From Gottschalkia acidurici 9a (GTDB lineage: Bacteria; Bacillota; Clostridia; Tissierellales; Gottschalkiaceae), in the NCBI RefSeq assembly GCF_000299355.1, contig NC_018664.1, positions 1,720,380 to 1,784,379 on the forward strand: DNA of 64,000 nt, in the 5' to 3' direction. The position numbers and the translations under genes are program-made. The number at the start of each line of letters is the position of its first letter. Within the stretch, counting starts at the first letter, position 1. Positions 43,456-53,355 of this stretch are shown piece after piece. Below the pieces are notes generated by a model. It made no database searches and was not told the origin of the DNA. It worked only from the letters and a program-made list of their open reading frames with translations.

Positions 43456-44649
43456 TTATCTTCTAAGTAATGAACCTATCTCATCTAATATAACTTTAGA
43501 CAAGTCTGCTTTGCTCATATTAGGTAAGCCTTTCACTTCACCATTTTTATTTATAATTGTAGCTGTATTATTGTCAGTTCTAAACCCAGCATTTTCACTA
43601 GTAACATCATTTGCTACAATAAAATCAAGATTCTTAGATTTTATTTTTTTCTTAGCATTTTCTAATATGTTTTGTGTTTCAGCTGCAAATCCAACTACTA
43701 GTTGATGCTTTTTTATATTTCCAAAGTGAGCCACTATATCTGGATTTCTTACAAATCTTACACATAAGTCGTCATCACTCTTTTTAATCTTTTGATCACT
43801 TACACTTTCTGGTCTATAGTCTAGTGGTGCTGCAGACTTTATTAAGACATCACAAGTATCAAACTCATCTTCTATAGCTTTGTACATTTCTCTAGTAGTA
43901 TTTACTTTTTTTACACTTACACCTGATGGTGGAGTTAAGCTTGTAGGTCCTGTTATAAGTACTACTTCTCCGCCTCTTCTTTTAGCTTCTTCAGCTAATG
44001 CATATCCCATTTTTCCGCTAGAGAAATTAGTCATATATCTTACTGGATCTAGTGGCTCTATAGTTGGGCCTGCAGTTATTAATACTTTTTTTCCTTCTAA
44101 TTCATTATTATTAAATATATTAACTACATATTCTACTATATCTACTGGATCAGCTAATTTACCTTCACCATAGTCTCCACAAGCTAACCTTCCACTAGCT
44201 GGAGATATGAATTCATATCCCAGTGATTTTAGCTTTTCAACATTTTGTTTAAATATAGGATTTACATACATATTAGTATTCATTGCAGGTGCAAATACAA
44301 CCCTAGCTTTAGTTGCCATTATAGTTGTAGATAGCATATCATCAGCTATGCCATTAGCTACTTTTCCTATAATGTTTGCAGTAGCCGGAGCTATTAAAAA
44401 TATATCTGCTTTACTGGCAAGAGATATATGCTCTATTTCCCATTGTTTAGGTTCTTCAAACATATCTACAGTAACATGATTTTGTGACATAGATTGAAAT
44501 GTAAGTGGAGTTACAAACTTTGTAGACGAGTTTGTCATTATCACATTTATATTTGCGCCTAATTTTTTTAGCCTACTTACTATATCTACAGCCTTATATA
44601 CTGCGATTCCTCCAGTTACTCCTAATACTATATTTTTTCCCTTTAACAA
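43456..44649 (-). CDS. coaBC: bifunctional phosphopantothenoylcysteine decarboxylase/synthetase CoaBC
   Basis: It carries out the second and third steps of CoA synthesis. The 397-residue protein has the flavin-dependent CoaC half (residues 1-180; GVTGGIAVYKAVD, FAPAMNTNMY, SGRLACGDYGEGK) and the CoaB half (ITAGPTIEPLDPVRYMTN, NPDIVAHFG, KKIKSKNLDFIVAND). The start is TTG at 44649 following GAGGTG, 3 bases after the rpoZ stop. Confidence 0.96.
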   Translation of the reverse strand: MLKGKNIVLGVTGGIAVYKAVDIVSRLKKLGANINVIMTNSSTKFVTPLTFQSMSQNHVTVDMFEEPKQWEIEHISLASKADIFLIAPATANIIGKVANGIADDMLSTTIMATKARVVFAPAMNTNMYVNPIFKQNVEKLKSLGYEFISPASGRLACGDYGEGKLADPVDIVEYVVNIFNNNELEGKKVLITAGPTIEPLDPVRYMTNFSSGKMGYALAEEAKRRGGEVVLITGPTSLTPPSGVSVKKVNTTREMYKAIEDEFDTCDVLIKSAAPLDYRPESVSDQKIKKSDDDLCVRFVRNPDIVAHFGNIKKHQLVVGFAAETQNILENAKKKIKSKNLDFIVANDVTSENAGFRTDNNTATIINKNGEVKGLPNMSKADLSKVILDEIGSLLRR

Positions 44650-44652
44650 TTG

Positions 44653-44886
44653 TTACACCTCTTTAGCTTCTTCTATAGCTTCATCCATAGCTTCTTCTGG
44701 TCTAAAGTAAGTTACTTCACCAGCTGCTATTTCTTCAACTGCTATTGTAACTGGCTTTATAGATTTAGTGTTTACTAAAGGATCTACTCCATCTACTAAT
44801 TGTCTTGATCTTTTTGACACCATTACCACTAAAGTGTATCTACTATCTACTTTTTTTAATAAATCATCTGTTGAAGGATATAACAT
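44653..44886 (-). CDS. rpoZ: RNA polymerase omega subunit
   Basis: A 77-residue protein that aids assembly of RNA polymerase. It has the pattern YTLVVMVSKRSRQLVDG, then KPVTIAVEEIAAGEVTY. It lies between gmk and coaBC as in most Firmicutes. Confidence 0.93.
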   Translation of the reverse strand: MLYPSTDDLLKKVDSRYTLVVMVSKRSRQLVDGVDPLVNTKSIKPVTIAVEEIAAGEVTYFRPEEAMDEAIEEAKEV

Positions 44887-44904
44887 ACCAAAATTCCCCC
44901 TTTT

Positions 44905-45501
44905 TTATATTCTTTCTATAATATTTTGTTGTCTATTTACTTTGCACTTTTCTGCCTTTATTATTGATTCTATCTTATCTACTGCTAAATTTACTTCATC
45001 ATTCAGAACTGCATAATCATATTTAAATACATATTCTATTTCTCTATATGCACTTTCTAGTCTTCTTATCATTGCTTCCTTAGTTTCAGTTCCTCTTTTT
45101 TCTATTCTATTTTTAAGTTCTTCCATTGAAGGAGGCATTATAAATATAAATACACCATTTGGATATATATCTTTAACATCTAGTGCTCCTTGTATATCAA
45201 TTTCTAGCAATACATCTTTTCCTTCGTCTAATTTTTGAAGCACATATTCTTTAGGTGTTCCATAATAATTTCCGTATACTTCTGCATACTCTAAAAATTC
45301 TTTTTCTATAATCATTTCTTGAAACTTATCTCTATCTAAAAAGAAATAGTTTACCTTATCTACTTCTCCAACTCTTGGACTTCTAGTTGTTGCAGATATA
45401 GATAAGTTTATATTCTGATCTCTCTCTAATAGTTCCTTACATATAGTTCCCTTTCCAGCACCAGAAGGTCCAGAGATAACTAAAAGTAATCCTTTTCCCA
45501 T
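44905..45501 (-). CDS. gmk: guanylate kinase
   Basis: It phosphorylates GMP to GDP. The 198-residue protein has the P-loop SGPSGAGKGTICKEL, SISATTRSPRVGEVD and EYAEVYGNYYGTPKEYV motifs. The ATG at 45501 is 9 bases after GAGG; one two codons upstream is too close. It is part of the yicC-remA-gmk-rpoZ cluster. Confidence 0.97.
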   Translation of the reverse strand: MGKGLLLVISGPSGAGKGTICKELLERDQNINLSISATTRSPRVGEVDKVNYFFLDRDKFQEMIIEKEFLEYAEVYGNYYGTPKEYVLQKLDEGKDVLLEIDIQGALDVKDIYPNGVFIFIMPPSMEELKNRIEKRGTETKEAMIRRLESAYREIEYVFKYDYAVLNDEVNLAVDKIESIIKAEKCKVNRQQNIIERI

Positions 45502-45527
45502 TTTCATTCGCCTCTTTTTCTTAAATT

Positions 45528-45788
45528 TTACTCTGCATCATTATTTTCTTTAGTTCCTAGTCTATGTGCAACTGTTTCAGGTTGAACTGCTGACAATATA
45601 ATATGGTCACTGTCTGTGACCACTACAGCTCTAGTTCTCCTACCATAAGTAGCATCTATAAGCATCCCTCTATCTCTAGCTTCTTGAATTATTCTTTTTA
45701 TAGGCGCTGATTCTGGACTTACTATAGCTACAATTCTATTTGCAGAAACTATATTTCCAAATCCAATATTTATAAGTTTAATTCCCAT
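45528..45788 (-). CDS. remA: extracellular matrix regulator RemA (DUF370)
   Basis: An 86-residue DNA-binding protein which in Bacillus activates matrix and osmoprotection genes. It starts [20 protein letters not shown] and contains [24 protein letters not shown]. Its place between yicC and gmk is conserved across Firmicutes. Its targets in this organism are unknown. Confidence 0.93.
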   Translation of the reverse strand: MGIKLINIGFGNIVSANRIVAIVSPESAPIKRIIQEARDRGMLIDATYGRRTRAVVVTDSDHIILSAVQPETVAHRLGTKENNDAE

Positions 45789-45806
45789 TTAAGTTTATCC
45801 TCCCGA

Positions 45807-46688
45807 TTACTCTATATTTTGTATTTGTTCTCGTATTTTTTCCAACTCTGTCTTTATATCAACTACTTTATTAGTGATTTCTACATCTCCAACTTTCGAT
45901 CCTATAGTGTTAACTTCTCTATTCATTTCTTGAAGCATAAAGTCTAGTTTTCTTCCTATAGAGTCATTGCCCTCAAGTGATTTTCTTAACTGAATAATAT
46001 GACTATTAAATCTAACTATTTCCTCATCGATACCAGTTTTATCAGCAAAATATGCAACCTCATTTGCTAATTTACTCTCATCAATATCATATTTATTTTC
46101 TAAAAGCTCGTTAATTCTATTCTCTAACTTTTCTTTATATTCTAAAACTACTTTCGGAGCTCTCTCTTCTATATCATTTATTAAAGATTCTATTTTATTA
46201 GTTTTTTCTTTAATGTCCTTACTTAAAAGTTCTCCTTCTTCTTGTCTCATAGCTATTAATTCTTCTAATGCTATTCTAACTCCTTCTTTTAGAGTATTCC
46301 AAATTTCATCTTCATCTTCTTCTTTTCTTTCAGTCTTAAGTATGTCTGGAAATTTTGTTATTAAATCTATATTCAAGTTACTGTCTATATTAAGCTCAGT
46401 ACATATCTTTTCAAGAGCATTTTTATAGGATTGTGCAAGTGGTATATTTACTTTCACCTCCATTTCTATGTCTTTCACATACTCTAATCCTATGTATATT
46501 TCTACCCTACCTCTAGTAACATATTTCTTAACTTCTTTTTTTATCTTCTCTTCTAAATAACTTATATGTTTGGGCACTTTTACTATTATATCATTATATC
46601 TATGATTTATGGATTTCACTTCAACAGTAAAGTTTCTTATTCCATCGTTATTTTCTCCACGACCGAAGCCAGTCATACTTCTTAACAT
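45807..46688 (-). CDS. YicC family endoribonuclease
   Basis: A 293-residue protein of the YicC/YloC family, whose members cleave RNA. It has the family start MLRSMTGFGRG, EVKSINHRY, the DUF1732 C-terminal block RLREEI-like (HIIQLRKSLEG) and GRKLDFMLQEMNREVNTIGSK. It is the first gene of the gmk operon and is transcribed divergently from rqcH. Confidence 0.93.
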   Translation of the reverse strand: MLRSMTGFGRGENNDGIRNFTVEVKSINHRYNDIIVKVPKHISYLEEKIKKEVKKYVTRGRVEIYIGLEYVKDIEMEVKVNIPLAQSYKNALEKICTELNIDSNLNIDLITKFPDILKTERKEEDEDEIWNTLKEGVRIALEELIAMRQEEGELLSKDIKEKTNKIESLINDIEERAPKVVLEYKEKLENRINELLENKYDIDESKLANEVAYFADKTGIDEEIVRFNSHIIQLRKSLEGNDSIGRKLDFMLQEMNREVNTIGSKVGDVEITNKVVDIKTELEKIREQIQNIE

Positions 46689-46781
46689 TTTCTCATCCTT
46701 CCTAAACTATTATAATCAATTTTACCACAAATTAATCTAGTGTCAATTAACTTATGTTTTTTCGAAAAAACTATTATTTCC

Positions 46782-46811
46782 TTGTGTTTTCTTTATTTAT
46801 GATAATATAAT
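46782..46811 (+). promoter_or_regulatory. candidate rqcH promoter
   Basis: TTGTGT (46782-46787), 18 bases, then TATAAT (46806-46811) lies about 50 bases before the rqcH start in the gap between the divergent genes. Confidence 0.5.
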
Positions 46812-46859
46812 AGATATAGTATTATTCAAGTATTAAATATTAAATACGGAGGAATATAT

Positions 46860-48632
46860 ATGGCTTTAGATGGCATAGTTTTAAAAAATATTTGTGCTGA
46901 GTTAAAAAGCACATTAATTGAGGGAAAAATAGATAAGGTTCATCAACCAGAAAATGATGAAATTTTTCTTAGTATAAGAAGCAAAGGGCAGAATATTAAA
47001 CTATTAATATCTGCTAGTAGTAATAATCCTAGAATATACATTACTGATTTTTCTAAACAAAATCCATCAAACCCTCCTATGTTCTGCATGTTACTTAGAA
47101 AACATCTTCAAGGTGGTAAAATTGTAGATATAGAGCAAGTTTCTTTGGAAAGAATAATAAAAATTAGTATTCAATCTTTAAGTGAGCTAGGTGACTTAAC
47201 TATAAAAGAACTTATAGTAGAAATCATGGGTAAACATAGTAATATAATTTTGGTAGATAGAGATAGTGGTAAAATAATAGATTCTATTAAAAGGATTCCC
47301 TTGTCTGTAAGTAGTATTAGACAAGTTCTCCCTGGACTTAACTATAGTCTTCCACCTTCTCAAAACAAATTATATCCTATAGATATAACTAAACAAGAGT
47401 TTTTTAATCTCATAGATAGTTCTAGTAATAATCCAGCAGTTTATAAGTTTTTATATAGTAACTTTATTGGATTAAGCCCTCTAGTGGCAAAAGAAATATG
47501 TTTTCTATCCAATATAGATGATAATGTAAAATTAGATTTTTTATCAAATGAGGATAAAGAAAATCTATTTAATAATTTTAATAGTATTTATAACTTAGTT
47601 AAGAATAACAAATATAATCCTGTTATTATAAAGGATAAAAGCGATTATGAAGTTATAGAATTTTCAAGTTTAAACTTAATGCAATTTGGAGATCTTCCAA
47701 AAAACTATTTTGACTCTGTAAGTAAGCTTCTAGATTACTTTTATTTAACTAGAGATAAAATAGACAGAATAAAGCAAAAATCTAATGACTTAAGGAAGTC
47801 TATATCCATTAAATTAGAAAGAGCTTTAAACAAACTATCTAAACAAAAACAAGAACTTTTAGATGCTGAAAAAAGAGAAAAGTTTAAAATTTACGGTGAA
47901 CTATTAACTGCTAATATTTATAGACTTGAGAAAGGCTTAGAGGAGGTTGAGCTAGAAAATTTTTATAGCGAAGACCTTGAACCTGTAAAAATAAGATTAG
48001 ATAAAAATCGCACACCTTCCCAAAATGCTCAGAGATACTATAAAAAATACAACAAATTAAAGAATGCACATGAAGTTGTTAGTGAACAATTGTTAAAGAC
48101 TAAAGAAGAAGTAAATTATCTTGAGAATATATTATTAGCACTTGATACATCAACTGAGGTTGAAGAACTAGATGAAATAAGAGAGGAGTTAGTGAGTGAG
48201 GGTTATATTAGAAAATCATCTTCAAAAGTCAAGAAAAGTAATAAAGATGCTTCTAGCCCTCATCACTATATTTCTAAAGATGGATTTAATATTTACGTAG
48301 GTAAAAACAATAAACAAAATGACTATCTCACTCTTAAATTTGCATCTAAAGAAGATATTTGGCTTCATACTAAAGATATACCTGGTTCTCATGTTATTAT
48401 AAAATCTGAAGGCAAGGATATCCCTGAAGACACTTTACTAGAAGCTGCCCTTTTAGCTGGATTCTATAGTAAAGGAAAAATGTCAAGCAATGTTCCTATA
48501 GATTATGCTGAGAGAAAGCATGTAAGAAAACCTAGTGGTGCTAAACCTGGTATGGTAATCTATGATACTAACAATACTGTTTACATCACACCTTCAATAG
48601 AAAATATAAGTAAGATTAAGAAACTAGATTAG
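46860..48632 (+). CDS. rqcH: ribosome quality control protein RqcH (NFACT family)
   Basis: RqcH binds stalled 50S subunits and adds alanine tails to unfinished peptides. The 590-residue protein has the NFACT-N domain (residues 1-190, start MALDGIVLKNICAEL), HhH and coiled-coil parts (about 280-430), and the NFACT-R domain (SKDGFNIYVGKNNKQNDYL, WLHTKDIPGSHVII, PIDYAERKHVRKPSGAKPG). It was formerly annotated as fibronectin-binding protein FbpA. A CGGAGG site precedes the ATG. It is the only plus-strand gene between 29.4 kb and the window end. Confidence 0.95.
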   Translation: MALDGIVLKNICAELKSTLIEGKIDKVHQPENDEIFLSIRSKGQNIKLLISASSNNPRIYITDFSKQNPSNPPMFCMLLRKHLQGGKIVDIEQVSLERIIKISIQSLSELGDLTIKELIVEIMGKHSNIILVDRDSGKIIDSIKRIPLSVSSIRQVLPGLNYSLPPSQNKLYPIDITKQEFFNLIDSSSNNPAVYKFLYSNFIGLSPLVAKEICFLSNIDDNVKLDFLSNEDKENLFNNFNSIYNLVKNNKYNPVIIKDKSDYEVIEFSSLNLMQFGDLPKNYFDSVSKLLDYFYLTRDKIDRIKQKSNDLRKSISIKLERALNKLSKQKQELLDAEKREKFKIYGELLTANIYRLEKGLEEVELENFYSEDLEPVKIRLDKNRTPSQNAQRYYKKYNKLKNAHEVVSEQLLKTKEEVNYLENILLALDTSTEVEELDEIREELVSEGYIRKSSSKVKKSNKDASSPHHYISKDGFNIYVGKNNKQNDYLTLKFASKEDIWLHTKDIPGSHVIIKSEGKDIPEDTLLEAALLAGFYSKGKMSSNVPIDYAERKHVRKPSGAKPGMVIYDTNNTVYITPSIENISKIKKLD

Positions 48633-48650
48633 ACATCATAGACACTAATA

Positions 48651-48700
48651 AAAAATAGGCATTCTATAAAGATTTATTCTTTGATAGAATGCCTATTTTT
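48651..48700. terminator. bidirectional terminator between rqcH and uraA
   Basis: AAAAATAGGCATTCTAT (48651-48667) and ATAGAATGCCTATTTTT (48684-48700) are perfect inverted repeats between two convergent genes. Confidence 0.85.
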
Positions 48701-48701
48701 A

Positions 48702-49946
48702 TTAATCCATATTTTTTACATCTATTTTCTTTGTCTCTGGTAAAAGCTTATTTACAATTATTCCTACTAGTGCCGCTAAACTTACTCCTGTGATACTAAT
48801 GTTTTGTCCAAACTGAATTCCAACTACACCTTGAAAGTTTGGATCTACTTTTAATATCTCAGATCCTATTCCTATTATTAATATAAGTCCTGATATTAAT
48901 AAATTTCTATTGTCTGTAAAGTCTATATCTGAGCTTGCAATTGTTCTCATCCCAACACTAGTTATCATACTGAAAAGAACTACACTTACCCCACCCATTA
49001 CTGGTTCAGGTATTGTTTGTAATATAGCTCCAAATTTACCTAAAAATCCAAGGATTACAGCTATCATTGCAGCCAATCTTAGTATACTTGGGTCATATAC
49101 TTTTGTAACTGCAAGTACACTCGTATTTTCACCATAAGTAGTATTAGCTGGTCCACCTATTAATCCTGCAAACGTGGTTGCTAAACCATCTCCCATAAGT
49201 GTTCTGTGAAGTCCTGGATCTTCATAAAAGTTCTTACCAACAACTGCACCATTAGTTGTTATATCTCCTATATGTTCCATAAACGTTGCCAACACTACTG
49301 GTGCTATTATAGCTATTGCACCTATATCAAATATAGGTAATGTAAAGTTTGCTAAACTAAACATCTTAGCTTGTACAATTGGTGCATAATCTATTAAATT
49401 TAATGCTGCAGAAAGACCATATCCAACTATAACTCCAACAAGTATTGGTATTATCTTTAAAAATCCTCTTGCAAATATTGAAGTTATTGCTACAGTAACT
49501 ATAACTACAAATGATACCAGCCAGTTTTTTGATGCCATACTTAAGGCTACCGGGCTTAAGCTAAGTCCTATCACCATTATCATAGGTCCTGTTACAACAG
49601 GAGGAAAGAAACTTTTTACTCTATTTACTCCAAATATCATAACTATAAAAGATAGTAATATATATAAAAGACCAGCAACTATTATTCCACCTTGTGCATA
49701 TCTTAAATCTCCAAATTGGCTTGCTACTACCTGTATAACTGTTATAAATGCAAAACTTGATCCTACGAAAACTGGTACTTTTCTTTTAGTGCATAAGTGA
49801 AATATAAGAGTTCCTATACCTGCTGTTATAAGTGCAATTGATGGATCTAAGCCTGTCAAAATAGGAACTAAAACTGTAGCTCCAAACATAGCAATAACAT
49901 GCTGAATTCCTAGTACTAACCTTTTCACTTTTTCTATTTTGGACAT
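48702..49946 (-). CDS. uraA: uracil permease (NCS2/UraA family)
   Basis: A 414-residue permease with about 12-14 membrane segments. It has GIQHVIAMFGATVLVPILTG at the N-terminus, VFVGSSFAFI, the conserved ATFMEHIGDITTNG with the substrate-binding glutamate, and GGPANTTYGEN. It follows pyrR and has its own PyrR-type attenuator, so uptake of uracil is repressed when pyrimidines are plentiful. Confidence 0.94.
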   Translation of the reverse strand: MSKIEKVKRLVLGIQHVIAMFGATVLVPILTGLDPSIALITAGIGTLIFHLCTKRKVPVFVGSSFAFITVIQVVASQFGDLRYAQGGIIVAGLLYILLSFIVMIFGVNRVKSFFPPVVTGPMIMVIGLSLSPVALSMASKNWLVSFVVIVTVAITSIFARGFLKIIPILVGVIVGYGLSAALNLIDYAPIVQAKMFSLANFTLPIFDIGAIAIIAPVVLATFMEHIGDITTNGAVVGKNFYEDPGLHRTLMGDGLATTFAGLIGGPANTTYGENTSVLAVTKVYDPSILRLAAMIAVILGFLGKFGAILQTIPEPVMGGVSVVLFSMITSVGMRTIASSDIDFTDNRNLLISGLILIIGIGSEILKVDPNFQGVVGIQFGQNISITGVSLAALVGIIVNKLLPETKKIDVKNMD

Positions 49947-50012
49947 AAAAAAACCTCCTTATTCTTTTAGGAGGGAGACATTATCTCCCCTTTTCAGCCT
50001 CTCTGGACTGAT
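49947..50012 (-). promoter_or_regulatory. PyrR-responsive attenuator of uraA
   Basis: The minus strand carries AGTCCAGAGAGGCTG (49995-50009), the PyrR-binding loop. It is followed by alternative hairpins: GGGAGACATTATCTCCC (49973-49989) and CCTCC/GGAGG (49954-49958 with 49970-49974) before seven T. The latter stem contains the uraA ribosome binding site, so transcription and translation could both be affected. Confidence 0.88.
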
Positions 50013-50036
50013 TTAAAAGGTAACTGTATAAAGTTA

Positions 50037-50570
<534 letters not shown>

Positions 50571-50600
50571 TTATAGTCCTCCAATCAATATAATAAATAA

Positions 50601-50690
50601 AGCTTCTTATCGGTTGATAAGAAGCTAAGTTACATTATAGCATTAATTCCCTACTATAAAGCCGTATTCCTTATCAACCTCTCGGGTCAA
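50601..50690 (-). promoter_or_regulatory. PyrR-responsive leader of pyrR
   Basis: The PyrR-binding loop TTGACCCGAGAGGTT (50676-50690, minus strand) precedes a terminator hairpin: AGCTTCTTATC (50601-50611) pairs perfectly with GATAAGAAGCT (50616-50626), followed by a T-rich tract. Together they form a standard anti-antiterminator and terminator pair. Confidence 0.88.
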
Positions 50691-50755
50691 TTTAAAGGTC
50701 CATTTCTCCGTCATTAAAATACTAACATAGTTCGACATATTTGTCCAACAATTAT

Positions 50756-51664
50756 TTATTTTCTTAATTTTAATATTATATTTTTAAAATATTCTGGAAT
50801 TTCAGAGTCAAATTCCAAATATTTTTTAGTTCTAGGGTGAATAAATCCTAAAGTTTTTGCGTGCAATAACTGTCCTTTTAATTTAAACTTCTGATTTTTA
50901 TATCCATAAACAGGATCTCCTACCACAGGATGATTTATAAATGCCATATGAACTCTTATTTGATGAGTCCTTCCAGTCTCTAGTTGTGCTTCTATTAAAG
51001 TGTATTTTTCAAATCTTTCTAAAACTTTAAAGTGGGTTATAGCTTCTTTACTATTTTTATCAGTAACCGTCATTTTTTTCCTATCAATAGGATGTCTTCC
51101 TATTGGTGCATTTATCGTTCCACTATCTTCTTTTATATTTCCTTCTACTAGTGCATAGTACTTTCTCGTAGTACTATGTTCTTTCAACTGTTGTGCTAAA
51201 TCTTCATGAGCAAAGTTATTTTTCGCTATCATCAAAAGTCCGGATGTATCTTTATCTATCCTATGAACTATTCCTGGTCTCATTTTGTTATTTATATTGG
51301 ATAATGTCCTAAAGTGATATAATAGTGCATTTACTAGTGTCCCACTATAGTTACCAGGAGCAGGGTGAACAACCATTCCCTGTGGTTTATTTATTACAGC
51401 CACATCTTCATCATTATAAACCATGTCTATAGGTATATTTTCTGAAATTATTTCTAATTCTTGCTCTTGTGGGAGAGATACTACTATATGATCTCCTGTC
51501 CTAACTATATATCTAGGCTTTACATTTTTGTTATTTACCTTAACTAGTTCATCTTTTATTAGCCTTTGTATATGTGCTCTAGACGTTTCATTTAACTGTT
51601 GGGTTAAATAAGCATCTATCCTTTCATCATCTTCTTCATCTACGAATATCTCTATTATCTCCAT
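50756..51664 (-). CDS. RluD-type 23S rRNA pseudouridine synthase
   Basis: A 302-residue protein with an N-terminal S4 domain (residues 10-70) and a RluA/RluD catalytic domain. The catalytic aspartate is in PGIVHRIDKDTSGLLMIAKN, followed by ARKYYALVEG-like TRKYYALVEGN and LETGRTHQIRVHM. Firmicutes carry several such enzymes (YlyB, YjbO, YhcT types); placement after lspA points to the YlyB type. Confidence 0.93.
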   Translation of the reverse strand: MEIIEIFVDEEDDERIDAYLTQQLNETSRAHIQRLIKDELVKVNNKNVKPRYIVRTGDHIVVSLPQEQELEIISENIPIDMVYNDEDVAVINKPQGMVVHPAPGNYSGTLVNALLYHFRTLSNINNKMRPGIVHRIDKDTSGLLMIAKNNFAHEDLAQQLKEHSTTRKYYALVEGNIKEDSGTINAPIGRHPIDRKKMTVTDKNSKEAITHFKVLERFEKYTLIEAQLETGRTHQIRVHMAFINHPVVGDPVYGYKNQKFKLKGQLLHAKTLGFIHPRTKKYLEFDSEIPEYFKNIILKLRK

Positions 51665-51671
51665 AATAAAA

Positions 51672-52142
51672 TCACTCTTTCTCTACCTCTATTTCATATT
51701 TATTAGTCATGATTAAGTAAATCATAAGAAAAGTTCCTATCACTATAAATGTATCGGCAAAATTAAACACTGGAAAATCATAAAGCTTTCCAAATGTCAC
51801 ATCTATAAAATCTACTACATATGCTAGTCTTATTCTATCGATTAAATTACCAATAGCTCCCCCTATAATCATAAAAAGAGAATATCTTGTTAGTTTAGTC
51901 AAATTCTTATTACTTTTTATGTACACTAATATTCCTATTATCACTAAAGATGTTAGTATGATAAAAAAAGTTCTTTGATTTTGAAGTATTCCCCAAGCTG
52001 CTCCTGGGTTCCTAACATAATTTAGCTTTAAAAAGTTATCTATTATAACAAAAGGCTCTTGATTCTCTAGATACATAACCGCAAAATACTTACTTATTTG
52101 ATCAACAAGTATAGTTCCTAATACAAGTAAAGTAGCTAACAT
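51672..52142 (-). CDS. lspA: lipoprotein signal peptidase
   Basis: It cleaves the signal peptide of prolipoproteins at the membrane. The 156-residue protein has four spans, the catalytic NLIDRIRLAYVVDFIDV and FPVFNFADTFIVIG aspartates, and LNYVRNPGAAWG. A GAGGAGGG site precedes the ATG. It is 7 bases before the pseudouridine synthase gene, the usual pair. Confidence 0.95.
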   Translation of the reverse strand: MLATLLVLGTILVDQISKYFAVMYLENQEPFVIIDNFLKLNYVRNPGAAWGILQNQRTFFIILTSLVIIGILVYIKSNKNLTKLTRYSLFMIIGGAIGNLIDRIRLAYVVDFIDVTFGKLYDFPVFNFADTFIVIGTFLMIYLIMTNKYEIEVEKE

Positions 52143-52227
52143 TTTTTCCCTCCTCGAAATAGTATATTATTGATACATTATACTATATAATTTTAAGGTA
52201 TATTAGTTTTATTTACAATATAAAGCT

Positions 52228-52266
52228 AAAATAAGGTTAATTTAATATTATAATCAACCTTATTTT
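52228..52266 (-). terminator. terminator of the DksA-like gene
   Basis: AAAATAAGGTT (52228-52238) pairs with AACCTTATTTT (52256-52266), 20 bases after the stop at 52287. Confidence 0.6.
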
Positions 52267-52286
52267 AATTTTAAATCTATGTCGTT

Positions 52287-52922
52287 TTATAGTTGTTGCT
52301 TATAGTAATCTTCAGATATTTTTTCAACTTCTTCAACTGCACCTACATCTTCATCTTCATCTAAAATACCAAGTTGGTCTCCTGTTCCATAAGATGGATC
52401 TCCTGCTACTCTATTAAACCTATCCACTGCTTGCCAACTGTCTTCACCATCAAATATTACTTCTTCTTTCCTGGAAGAGTCTTTGAATGTTCTTCCATAT
52501 GGATATCTGAGATTTTCTTCCTCTATAGGTCTATATCCTAATTTATCTCTAAAAGTATCGTTCTTTTTATCTTCATTTTCACATTTTATACACATTGATG
52601 CATAAGGAATTATCTCTAATCGCTCTTCATCTATTTCTTTTCCACATTCTTGGCACTTTCCGTACTCACCAGATTCAATCTTTGATAATGCATTTTCAAC
52701 TTTAGATAAAAGAACTTCTTCGTTTCCCCTAAGATTAGCATTGTGTCCTGCGATAAATACTTCCGTGCCTATATCTGCTGGATGATTATCATAAAGGGAT
52801 AATTCCGTACTAAATTCTTGTCTATCTCCAGAGTTTTTATCCATAAGATCTATAGTTTCTAATATACTATTTCTTTCTTCTAATAGTATTTTTCTAAACT
52901 TACTTGTTTTTTCCTTATGCAT
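52287..52922 (-). CDS. TraR/DksA C4-type zinc finger protein (YteA family)
   Basis: A 211-residue protein. The N-terminal helical hairpin (residues 1-80) includes ELSLYDNHPADIGTE. The zinc finger follows with CQECG near residue 95 and CIKCE near 117, giving four cysteines. The acidic C-terminal tail is typical of YteA-family proteins of spore formers. DksA-fold proteins act on RNA polymerase, but the role of this branch is not established. Confidence 0.88.
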   Translation of the reverse strand: MHKEKTSKFRKILLEERNSILETIDLMDKNSGDRQEFSTELSLYDNHPADIGTEVFIAGHNANLRGNEEVLLSKVENALSKIESGEYGKCQECGKEIDEERLEIIPYASMCIKCENEDKKNDTFRDKLGYRPIEEENLRYPYGRTFKDSSRKEEVIFDGEDSWQAVDRFNRVAGDPSYGTGDQLGILDEDEDVGAVEEVEKISEDYYKQQL

Positions 52923-52932
52923 ATATTCCCTC

Positions 52933-53211
52933 CTATATATTTTTTTGAACGATTCTTACTATCTCTGCTATAAAATCTCCTATAAGTGGAATATTCCAAG
53001 CTATAATATGCTGAAGCATATATATAACTATAGCTCCAAGTATAGTAAATCCTATCGCCATTCCAAATCCTCTTGCTATTCCTCCTAAGAAGTTTACATA
53101 CAATAATCTTCTAGTATTACTTACTAAATCTACATATTCAAAAATCTTAGATTTTTCAAGTCTTATATTTAATTCATCGATTTTTTTTCTAAGTTCATCT
53201 TCCTTATTCAC
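52933..53211 (-). CDS. DUF5665 small membrane protein
   Basis: A 92-residue protein with an N-terminal helix (KEDELRKKIDELNIRLEKS), a RLLYVNFLGGIARGFGMAIG segment and a membrane span (about residues 45-68) before an amphipathic C-terminus. The start is a GTG at 53211 about 9 bases after AAAGGGGGA; earlier in-frame codons have no ribosome binding site. The function is unknown. Confidence 0.75.
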   Translation of the reverse strand: MNKEDELRKKIDELNIRLEKSKIFEYVDLVSNTRRLLYVNFLGGIARGFGMAIGFTILGAIVIYMLQHIIAWNIPLIGDFIAEIVRIVQKNI

Positions 53212-53312
53212 TACTAAAAATCCCCCTTTAACAATATTAATTTTCCCTATAATATATATTTTATTAGTGTATGTAATTAACATATAAGTTCATTTTTAAT
53301 TCATTTTCATAT

Positions 53313-53352
53313 AAAAAAACTAGAAAACTATACGTTTGTTTTCTAGTTTTTT
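53313..53352 (-). terminator. divIVA terminator
   Basis: AAAAACTAGAAAAC and GTTTTCTAGTTTTT form a perfect stem (left arm about 53315-53328, right arm 53338-53351) immediately after the divIVA stop at 53356. Confidence 0.75.
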
Positions 53353-53355
53353 GCA